Source: Clostridium sp. (GTDB taxonomy: Bacteria > Bacillota > Clostridia > Lachnospirales > Lachnospiraceae). Taken from it: 64,000 bases of DNA. The DNA lies in NCBI GenBank assembly GCA_023667695.1, contig JAMOZY010000010.1, forward strand, positions 36,308 through 100,307, written 5' to 3'. Under the pieces are notes generated by a model that saw nothing but the letters and a program-made list of their open reading frames with translations, did no database searches and had not been told where the DNA came from. Positions 32,362-39,240 of this stretch are shown here, one piece after another. The translations under genes were made by a program, and so were the position numbers. Numbering within the stretch: position 1 is the first letter of the stretch; each line of letters opens with the position of its first letter.

Positions 32362-32754
32362 TCACAAATCATTTCTTTTCGGTACCTTATTCTCTGAACT
32401 TCGCTTCAATTCAAAGGCTTTCCCGATTAGAATATATTGTTCTTCCTTTGGCAGACTACGAAACGTATCCAGCAGCATATGCTCTGCATCGGAAAGAGCA
32501 GTACCAGATAAGAAAGCATCATCTTCCTGTTGCGACGTCGCAACAACTTCCTCAGCAGGGACTGCAGCATCCAGCAGAACTTCTATATGAACATTAAAAT
32601 AAGCTGCAATACGCTTTATGGTTTCAATATCCGGCATCCGCCGATTTCGTTCATACATGCTGACAGTGCTAGTAGCTACATTAATCTGCTTTGCCAGTTC
32701 TTTCTGGGTAATGTTCCGCCTGATCCGTAGAAGTCTTATTTCATCTCCAATCAT
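32362..32754 (-). CDS. XRE-family transcriptional regulator
   Basis: 130 aa, minus strand. Residues 1-60 form a Cro/C1 helix-turn-helix (IRLLRIRRNITQKELAKQIN, ATSTVSMYERNRRMPDIETI). A hydrophilic linker contains VATSQQ from the third palindrome copy (32529-32544), followed by a short helical C-terminus (ALSDAEHMLLDTFRSLPKEEQ). It may control the AT-rich cargo block or ICE transfer. GGAGGA lies just before the start. Confidence 0.82.
   Translation of the reverse strand: MIGDEIRLLRIRRNITQKELAKQINVATSTVSMYERNRRMPDIETIKRIAAYFNVHIEVLLDAAVPAEEVVATSQQEDDAFLSGTALSDAEHMLLDTFRSLPKEEQYILIGKAFELKRSSENKVPKRNDL
32529..32544. repeat. 16-bp perfect palindrome, copy 3 of 3 (VATSQ box)
   Basis: GTTGCGACGTCGCAAC inside the XRE regulator gene. 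This gene is on the minus strand, yet the palindrome is again read as V-A-T-S-Q. Confidence 0.9.
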
Positions 32755-32948
32755 AGCATCCTCCTAGTTAATCCTAAGTATATCATACAGAAAACGACAA
32801 AAAATGGAAGAGTATAAAATGTGTTGCTCGGCGTTACAAATTCACAATATGTGAATGCGTTATGAATCAGGGGAAAGAACTGTGTAAATGAAGATGGAAG
32901 ATAATAAAATCAGAACCCCAAGGTGGGGTGTAAGACAGGAGGATATTC

Positions 32949-33062
32949 ATGGATTATAAGAAAATGATTATGGAAATGCTGGAACAGATTAGTGATGAAA
33001 GATTTTTAAGGAGAATCTACATATCCATTCAGGAATACTTAAAAGAGAAAAAGTCGGAGTAA
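32949..33062 (+). CDS. 37-aa small protein between XRE and helicase genes
   Basis: ATG 32949 after AGGAGG; the product begins MDYKKMIMEMLEQISDERFL and ends YLKEKKSE. I recall short proteins of this kind next to XRE regulators in Firmicutes mobile elements. The stop codon lies inside a terminator hairpin (GTCGGA-GTAA-TCCGAC, 33053-33068, then CTTTTG), so the whole transcription unit is compact. It is divergent from the XRE gene at 32754. Function unknown. Confidence 0.55.
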   Translation: MDYKKMIMEMLEQISDERFLRRIYISIQEYLKEKKSE

Positions 33063-33072
33063 TCCGACCTTT
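33053..33072 (+). terminator. Terminator overlapping the small ORF stop
   Basis: GTCGGA pairs with TCCGAC over GTAA, which contains the TAA stop, followed by CTTTTG. Confidence 0.6.
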
Positions 33073-33124
33073 TGACAATTTTAATGAATTAGCTGTTATA
33101 TCAATTTCGAAACAGTTTGCAGTT

Positions 33125-35908
33125 TTATAAGTGTGTATGGTTTCTGTAACCACATGAATTCAAATAATGTATAATTTTTTCTTTATTACCGCTTCCGTTT
33201 GTTGCAAGTCGTAGTAAAGGTATATCCATTTTTTGCAATATGCTATTCTTTAATGAATCCTTATATTGTTGCTTTGGATTGTTTTCATGAAATTCAAAGC
33301 CATCTACTTCTATAACAAATACACAGGCTTTATCTAATTTTCGAAATATAACAAAGTCCAATGAAGCTCGGTTATTGACATATAAGGCTTCTTCTTCTGT
33401 AAGTTTGGAATTATCTATTAATAAATTGCGGATTAATATTTGCTGTTTATAATTAAACAAGTTATATGGTTCTTTTGAAATGATTTCTTCCAACAAAACT
33501 CTTATTCCTTCTTCTGATTGCCACCGGGCTTTTGAATCCATTTTAGCTTTTAATGGTAATAGTTTAGAAGAATATTGGGTATATAGTAAGTCAAAAACTG
33601 ATACAATCGGACTGTCAATAATCGCTTTGTCTAAGCTTCTATATTGTATATAGCGAATTAAGTCTGGAATCTCCCCCTTTTCTTGAAAAAACAACTCATG
33701 GTCTGTTACCAGAACAAAGTGTTTGATTGCTCGCGAAACGGCAACATTAATCATATTAGGGTTGTTGACAAAGTTGATTCCTCGTTTAGCGGTATATGAA
33801 CTGTCTAGAACGGTAGACATGATAATAGTATCCATTTCCCTGCCCTGGTATTTATGTATTGTATCACATTCATAAGTATCCCCGACTAATTCCTGTGCCT
33901 TATCTGCTTGTTTTCGATAGGGGGTAATAATACCTAGAGTTTCATTCACAGGAGTATAATTTGGATTCCGAAGTATTTCTTTGATAACATCTAGTTCCCG
34001 TTGATTATAAGTACCAATTTGAGGACCACGAGTTACTTTTCGCATATGATTACCCTCTGCGGTACGGTATACGGTGAGAGGCAAGATATTAGAAGAATCA
34101 GCCTCTGTATATGGAATTAAGTCACCGTTATAATATTTTTGATTACAGAATTCAATTATATCAGGATGGCATCGGTAATGTTCCCGGAGAGTTACACATG
34201 GAATTCTGGAACCGTATAACTGGATAACGGAAGAAATCAAATTGTGATTAAAATAATCATAACCTTGATGTTGAGGTACGGTTTGGATTTTTGATTCAAT
34301 TGATTTATCAACAATATTTGAAAGCTGCTTGGTATCACCGACAATGATAACATTCCGGCAACAGGATAATGTCAGAATACCAGTGATTAAGTCCACCTGA
34401 GATGCTTCATCAATAATAACATAATCCAATAAATAATTTTCAGGAATAGAATAAAGTAGTGTATAAGTAGTGCTTAAAATAATAGGATATTCTTTGATAA
34501 AATCCTTAAAATACCTTTTATAATTTTCTTGTGAAAATATTGGTTTTGGCATATCTTTATGACTTTGGTACAAATATATTTGAAATACTTTTTCTGAAAG
34601 CTGTTGTAATTCTTTGAGAAGTGCATCATAAGAAAAATTCTGTAATTCGCTGGTTAAAATGTTTATTTGGTTTTCAAAATTCTCAATCTGGATTTTATAG
34701 AAATTTTTCTGTAAATTTAGTAATAACGCTGTTTCTTCTTGATTCAGTTTTTTAAAATCAAATATACCATACTTAAAAAATAGTTTTAGTTTATAGATTA
34801 TTTTATTGGTCTGCTCGTATTTTCTTGCTATAGAGGTTTCAGCAAGAAATGATAGAATTTTATCCGGATTATTATAAAAGCGGGGGAGTCGGTGAATGGA
34901 ATCTAAATCCTGCTTTGAATAGTAGGATTCAAAGTGTTTCTGCTCTAACTGCCATTCTCGTAATTCTTGTGTCAATTGAGCCTTTTTACGTTCCTTCCCC
35001 ATCATGATACTTAATTGTGTATGTAACTGCATAATATTTTGAAGCAGATAGGCTGGATTGTCATTATAGCTCCAGCTGTCAACCTGTGGTAGTGGCATAT
35101 CATTAAAAAAGGCATCTTTGTTTTCCTTATTTCCAAGAAGAGCAGTTAAAAATCCATATCCATGTTTCTCTAATTTATCCTTTACGTTTTTGATTGCAGG
35201 GTTGTTATTGGATACAACGGCCACACTTTTCCCTTGGATAGTGATAAGGTTCGAAAGTATATTTAAAATCGTCTGTGTTTTTCCGGTTCCAGGTGGCCCC
35301 TCAATAATCGAAATAGAATGGCTTAATGCGTTTTCAAGAGCAGCTTTCTGGCTGAGATTAAATTGGAAAGGGAAAATAGTATAGTTCATTTCAAGATTCC
35401 GTTTTTCGATGTTACAATCGGATAAATAGGAATTTAATACACTATCTGGATGAATGAAGGAAAGTTTGTTTAATGCAGATTTAAGGAAGTCATCCGTTTT
35501 ACTTTTAGAATTGAAAAAGTTTGCAATTTCTTTCAAATAATTAAGAACTTGCTGAATGCAATCTTTTGAAAATTGATTTTCAACAATATTTATTGTCTTG
35601 GGATAATTCGTATAATAGTTTCCTTTGCTAGAACATATTCTGATTCGTAAGCCAAAGTCTAAAGCATATTTAGGTTGGTGGAGTGCTATTCCATTTTTAT
35701 ATACAATTTTGTTGTTTAGCTTAATTTCATTAGGATTGCGGAGTATATTTACATCATCAAAATCTAAAATGGCATATCTACCTGTTTTATAATAAATCTT
35801 ATATTTAAAAAGAGTTGAGAGTTCCTCAATGGATTCAATTTCTTCCGTTTTGTCTTTTCCGTTAATAAGAATCATAGTTTTCTTCATATCCCAATTTATT
35901 GGTTCCAT
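33125..35908 (-). CDS. SF1 (UPF1-like) helicase fused to a PD-(D/E)xK-like nuclease
   Basis: 927 aa, minus strand. After a 200-residue N-terminal region comes Walker A GPPGTGKT (204-211) and then, further on, VIIDEASQVDL (Walker B), IIVGDTKQLSN, LREHYRCHPDIIEFCN and VAVSRAIKHFVLVTD, the full set of SF1 UPF1/DNA2-like motifs. A long helical insertion separates motifs I and II. The last 120 residues (ASLDFVIF ... VFVIEVDGFEFH ... KDSLKNSILQKM) fit a DUF2726/DUF559 restriction-endonuclease-like fold with D, ExD and K candidates. Helicase-nuclease fusions in ICE cargo are often antiphage genes. It is AT-rich and has its own promoter region beyond 35930. Confidence 0.75.
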   Translation of the reverse strand: MEPINWDMKKTMILINGKDKTEEIESIEELSTLFKYKIYYKTGRYAILDFDDVNILRNPNEIKLNNKIVYKNGIALHQPKYALDFGLRIRICSSKGNYYTNYPKTINIVENQFSKDCIQQVLNYLKEIANFFNSKSKTDDFLKSALNKLSFIHPDSVLNSYLSDCNIEKRNLEMNYTIFPFQFNLSQKAALENALSHSISIIEGPPGTGKTQTILNILSNLITIQGKSVAVVSNNNPAIKNVKDKLEKHGYGFLTALLGNKENKDAFFNDMPLPQVDSWSYNDNPAYLLQNIMQLHTQLSIMMGKERKKAQLTQELREWQLEQKHFESYYSKQDLDSIHRLPRFYNNPDKILSFLAETSIARKYEQTNKIIYKLKLFFKYGIFDFKKLNQEETALLLNLQKNFYKIQIENFENQINILTSELQNFSYDALLKELQQLSEKVFQIYLYQSHKDMPKPIFSQENYKRYFKDFIKEYPIILSTTYTLLYSIPENYLLDYVIIDEASQVDLITGILTLSCCRNVIIVGDTKQLSNIVDKSIESKIQTVPQHQGYDYFNHNLISSVIQLYGSRIPCVTLREHYRCHPDIIEFCNQKYYNGDLIPYTEADSSNILPLTVYRTAEGNHMRKVTRGPQIGTYNQRELDVIKEILRNPNYTPVNETLGIITPYRKQADKAQELVGDTYECDTIHKYQGREMDTIIMSTVLDSSYTAKRGINFVNNPNMINVAVSRAIKHFVLVTDHELFFQEKGEIPDLIRYIQYRSLDKAIIDSPIVSVFDLLYTQYSSKLLPLKAKMDSKARWQSEEGIRVLLEEIISKEPYNLFNYKQQILIRNLLIDNSKLTEEEALYVNNRASLDFVIFRKLDKACVFVIEVDGFEFHENNPKQQYKDSLKNSILQKMDIPLLRLATNGSGNKEKIIHYLNSCGYRNHTHL

Positions 35909-36130
35909 GTTTTTCTCCTGTATATTAGATAATGATATTATATCTTCAATCTAGGATTTTCTATGCATGGTTAGAAAATCACAGATAGTTTAATATAGAT
36001 TAAATCATGATGATTTATTGCTAATTGTTAGTATAGCATAGTCCAAAGATTGAAAAATGAAAGAAAACAATTTGTGATTTTTTATATAAATAGACACAAA
36101 TCGTAAATATGAATAAAAGAAAATATAGGA

Positions 36131-36153
36131 AAAAGCCGGAATAGTCCGACTTT
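36131..36153 (-). terminator. Terminator of the ICE XRE repressor gene
   Basis: On the minus strand GTCGGA-CTAT-TCCGGC (one G-T pair) is followed by five T, directly after the repressor stop codon. Confidence 0.55.
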
Positions 36154-36527
36154 TATTCATCTATTTCAAGAAGTTTCTTCATAAAGGATTCAATTTCTTT
36201 TAAAGCTTCAGGATTTGTTTCAGCAATGGCATTGACCCAGCGAATTAGAGTCTCATCATCAGTTCGTTGCAATTTTGCAATATTGATACTATAACGTTCT
36301 TCAAGTGAATCTTCAATATACATTTTCCCTTTGCCATCTTGTAACCATGCCAAATTTATACTAAATTCCCGGCATATGGATATTTTTACCATTTCACTGG
36401 GGACAATTCTATCTATTTCATAACTGGCAACCGTATTTTGTTTTAGACCAAGTTTATCAGCAAACTTTTGTTGGGTTAGATTGGCGTTTTTTCTAATTCG
36501 TTTGATTCTAGCACCTATGCTATCCAT
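36153..36527 (-). CDS. XRE-family repressor of a divergent switch
   Basis: 124 aa, minus strand, starting with IGARIKRIRKNANLTQQKFADKLGL and the recognition region KQNTVASYEIDRIVPS, a classical Cro/C1 HTH. The C-terminal half (NIAKLQRTDDETLIRWVNAI ... IESFMKKLLEI) is helical, probably for dimerisation. AAGGAGGTG lies upstream. It faces the small gene at 36655 across overlapping operators and promoters, the layout of a phage-like lysogeny switch that could control ICE excision or transfer. Confidence 0.85.
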   Translation of the reverse strand: MDSIGARIKRIRKNANLTQQKFADKLGLKQNTVASYEIDRIVPSEMVKISICREFSINLAWLQDGKGKMYIEDSLEERYSINIAKLQRTDDETLIRWVNAIAETNPEALKEIESFMKKLLEIDE

Positions 36528-36540
36528 TGCTACACCTCCT

Positions 36541-36616
36541 TGTGATGATTATATTATCACACAAAAATCACTCAGTCAAAAAATATATTGAATAGAATTA
36601 TCTAATGATGTATAAT
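36541..36616. promoter_or_regulatory. Divergent promoters with operator dyads
   Basis: Minus: TTGACT (36574-36579), 17 nt, TAATAT (36551-36556), drives the repressor. Plus: TTGAAT (36588-36593), 17 nt, TATAAT (36611-36616), drives the gene at 36655. A dyad TGTGAT...ATCACA (36541-36561) covers the minus -10, and a similar ATGAT...ATCAT half-site pair (about 36605-36622) covers the plus -10. Confidence 0.75.
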
Positions 36617-36654
36617 TATCATACAATCAATAAAATCAGACGGGAGTGGTTAAA

Positions 36655-36822
36655 ATGGCAGATATTAAGAATATTAAACTTACAGATGATCCATTAACCA
36701 ATATCCAAATGATGATTCCATATCTAAATGATAAATCAAGAGAAGCTTTATCATATGTGATATATGGATGTTGTATTGGTGAGGAAATGACAAAAAAGGA
36801 TAGTAATGAGAAAAAGAAATAA
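36655..36822 (+). CDS. 55-aa small protein divergent from the repressor
   Basis: ATG 36655 after GGGAGTGG. The product starts MADIKNIKLTDDPLTNIQMM, contains LNDKSREALSYVIYG and ends in a Lys-rich tail. Short proteins with the phrase 'DKSREALSYVIYG' look like small antirepressor-like or regulatory ICE proteins, but I cannot name the family. Its stop overlaps the ribosome binding site of the 608-aa protein, so the two are probably co-transcribed. Confidence 0.65.
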   Translation: MADIKNIKLTDDPLTNIQMMIPYLNDKSREALSYVIYGCCIGEEMTKKDSNEKKK

Positions 36823-36835
36823 GGAGGACTCCCAC

Positions 36836-38662
36836 ATGCCAACAACAAATTCAGACAACCCCGCAACCCAGACCGTTCCGGTTCAACCGGTTCCAAACAC
36901 AGCACCCCAGCCTGTAGCACCCCAGCCAGCTGTGGAATCCAATCAACCGGAGCCGGCTCAATCAACCAGTCAGCCATCTTCATCCGCTACAGAACCCGAT
37001 ACCATGAAGAAGATTATCATTTCCAAAAACATTGTGGCACGTATCGAGGAAGATGGGACTCTGGTATCCCGCATTCCCGGCAGGAATCAGTATCTGTACT
37101 TAAAGCCGGAATGCATCCTTGCCGAGGATGAGTATTGTATTCTTGCCCAGGTGGATAAGCATCAAAGCTATACGGTTGGTCCTGAAGACCCTACAAAGCC
37201 GGGGACCTGGATGCGGGGCGAGACTTTAAGCGAGTTTTATAAATATGATGAGAATTATGATCCGCTGGTGAAACAGAAAATCCGGGAGCGAGAGCAGCGG
37301 GTAAAGACCAATGCTGCAGCACAATCCACCCCACAGAATGCCAACACTCAGCAAAACAGTAATCCACAACAGACCGGAAAGCAAAGCCAGGTAAATGCTC
37401 AGTCACAGCAGCCGTTGCAGACACCGAAGTTTTCCAAGGAGCAATTCCGGCAGTTGAAGCTGGGACAGAAGCATCACCTGGATATTTCCCGGTATTGGAA
37501 TCCTCATTTATCTGCCGACCAGATGAAGCAACTCCGGCTGATGCAGGAGAATGCCGTAGACATTGCAGGTCTGGGTTACAATCACCCGTCTGTTCCGCCG
37601 GAGGTTCTGGAGGAGCTGCGGCTTGGCCATAAGGCAGGCTACAACATGAATCAATACGACTGGCGGCATATGGCGCCGGGACAGCTTCGGGAGATACGCC
37701 TGGGACTGGAGCAGGGGCTGGATGTGCAGCAGTATGGTTTTCGGGCATACAGTGCAGAGCAGATGAAGCAGCTCCGTCTTGGCCTCCGGAACGGACTGGA
37801 TATTACTGCTTATCGGAATCCTCATTTTACGGACCGGCAGATGTATTCCATGCGGTGCAGTCAGATATTTGAACGGATTAAGGAGAAAGTAAAAGAATTG
37901 TTCGAATCCTGGAAGGAATTCTTCCGGCACAGTTCCTTGAGTCAGATTCGGGGAGCGGTTCTGGATAAGGTGGCACAGGGCATGGATAAAACGGTTGAAT
38001 TACTTTCCAGCAAGGAGCTGGTACAGGGACCATTCCGGAATCAGGCAATCCCGGAGGTAACTCTGGATGACCGGATTCAGGAGACGGTACAGGATATCAA
38101 GGAGCTTCTGGTTTCTCAGGAGCTGGCGCCGGAAGGGATTCTGGAGGATAGTAAGCTGTCAGAGCAGATGAATGACCGGATTCGGCAGGCACTGGATGAA
38201 CTGATACAGCCGGAGAACATTCAGAATCCGGAGCATCAGCAGCAGATTATTGCAGCGTCTGCAGAAGCCGTTATCCAGACTGCCGGGGCAGAGCTTCCGG
38301 CAGAAGCTGTGGAGCAGACAGAGGTACAGACCAGGGAAATGACAGAAGATGTCGTAGAGATGAGCCAAGAGGTACAGCAAATAGAACCACAGCCCAAAGA
38401 AGCAGCAGTAGATGCAGCCGTACCGGATATCGTGCAGGCAGAGCAAAGTATAGAGAGCCTGAAGGGGCAGACAGAGATTCCGCCGGAGGCTGTATCAGAG
38501 GCACAGCCGGAGGTAGGGAACTATGAATCCCGAAATGAATGGGAAGATTTAAATGATGAAGAACGCTTTGAACAAGTAGGCGAAGAAATGCGTTTGGAGG
38601 AACAAATGCGGTTAGAGGCACAGGCGGAAGCTATGGAGCCGGAGATGGAAATGGTCATGTAG
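36836..38662 (+). CDS. 608-aa repeat protein of the ICE with related C-terminal tail
   Basis: ATG 36836 with AAGGAGG upstream. The N-terminal 60 residues are Pro/Gln/Thr-rich and disordered. Residues about 60-150 form a small domain (MKKIIISKNIVARIEEDGTL, YTVGPEDPTKPGTWM). Residues about 200-345 hold four repeats of about 37 residues with the pattern Q(M/L)xxLRLGxxxGLDIxxYxxP, common in large ICE-encoded proteins. The C-terminal half is helical and acidic. It ends EEQMRLEAQAEAMEPEMEMVM, a weaker version of the tail on the three proteins at 5.5-9.3 kb. It is probably a transferred or transfer-associated protein; activity unknown. Confidence 0.7.
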   Translation: MPTTNSDNPATQTVPVQPVPNTAPQPVAPQPAVESNQPEPAQSTSQPSSSATEPDTMKKIIISKNIVARIEEDGTLVSRIPGRNQYLYLKPECILAEDEYCILAQVDKHQSYTVGPEDPTKPGTWMRGETLSEFYKYDENYDPLVKQKIREREQRVKTNAAAQSTPQNANTQQNSNPQQTGKQSQVNAQSQQPLQTPKFSKEQFRQLKLGQKHHLDISRYWNPHLSADQMKQLRLMQENAVDIAGLGYNHPSVPPEVLEELRLGHKAGYNMNQYDWRHMAPGQLREIRLGLEQGLDVQQYGFRAYSAEQMKQLRLGLRNGLDITAYRNPHFTDRQMYSMRCSQIFERIKEKVKELFESWKEFFRHSSLSQIRGAVLDKVAQGMDKTVELLSSKELVQGPFRNQAIPEVTLDDRIQETVQDIKELLVSQELAPEGILEDSKLSEQMNDRIRQALDELIQPENIQNPEHQQQIIAASAEAVIQTAGAELPAEAVEQTEVQTREMTEDVVEMSQEVQQIEPQPKEAAVDAAVPDIVQAEQSIESLKGQTEIPPEAVSEAQPEVGNYESRNEWEDLNDEERFEQVGEEMRLEEQMRLEAQAEAMEPEMEMVM

Positions 38663-38677
38663 CTTGACCTTTGCCCC

Positions 38678-38739
38678 GCCTGTCTGGTGACACCGGATAC
38701 TGAAAGAGCGGTGGTATGGTTCGAATCCATACACAGGCG
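38678..38739 (+). other. tRNA-like element (T-arm plus acceptor-like stem, no D-arm)
   Basis: TATGG-TTCGAAT-CCATA (38715-38731) is a textbook tRNA T-arm. It is followed by CACAGGC, which pairs with GCCTGTC (38678-38684) in six of seven positions like an acceptor stem. The 30 bases between can form CACC/GGTG with a 15-nt loop but are too short for D- and anticodon arms (62 nt in total). It may be a tRNA-like RNA, a tRNA relic, or an old attachment site. Confidence 0.4.
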
Positions 38740-39094
38740 TTTCAATTGAATAACAGAAGAAACACATCCTTAGATGTGGCAGCTGCAAGGCCCATATGGG
38801 CGGCTGACGGTATTTAGCACTCATACCGTTACCAAAACAGTCTTCAGGCCGTTGACAGGACCTGCCGGGAAGGAGCAGCGTAATCTACGAACCCCATGCC
38901 GGTTATCTTGCAAAGATGTTGACTTGTCCATCAGAAAGATTATAAAATCCGAATCTGTCAAACCAATAGTGATAAATGGTTAGTAAAAAATTATCCGATT
39001 TTAACGTGTATTGAGACAAGCTGAAATCACGTATATATAAGTAAATGCGATTGAGGCTTGCCATATGAAAGAATTCAGTCAGGAGGAAACAGGT
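38740..39094. other. Structured non-coding region upstream of the recombinase unit
   Basis: No gene is visible. It contains CACATC-CTTA-GATGTG (about 38763-38778), the 12-bp palindrome GCCCATATGGGC (about 38790-38802) flanked by CAGC/GCTG, and then an AT-rich stretch up to the small ORF at 39095. The hairpins may be part of a regulatory RNA or a protein binding region near the ICE end. Confidence 0.4.
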
Positions 39095-39220
39095 ATGGGA
39101 AGAAAACAGGCAGATATCATGCTCAATCTGACCCGATTGTTACGGGAAGAAGCCTTAATCAGTGAGGAAGAGCAGCGAAAGACGGAACAGATGATTGAAG
39201 CGCAGGTATCCGGTGAGTAA
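39095..39220 (+). CDS. 41-aa protein preceding the serine recombinase
   Basis: ATG 39095 with AGGAGGAAAC upstream; an in-frame ATG at 39065 is weaker. The product begins MGRKQADIMLNLTRLLREEA and has LISEEEQRKTEQMIE, similar to SHOCT-like short helices. It is 20 bases before the recombinase gene and probably co-transcribed, so it could be a recombination directionality or control factor, but there is no proof. Confidence 0.55.
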   Translation: MGRKQADIMLNLTRLLREEALISEEEQRKTEQMIEAQVSGE

Positions 39221-39240
39221 AGAAAAGGAGGAAGCTGGAC

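Noticed and set aside
37191..37748. Minus-strand 185-codon frame inside the repeat protein gene
   Set aside because: A shadow caused by the repeat and codon bias of the real gene; Pro/Ala-rich without domain features.
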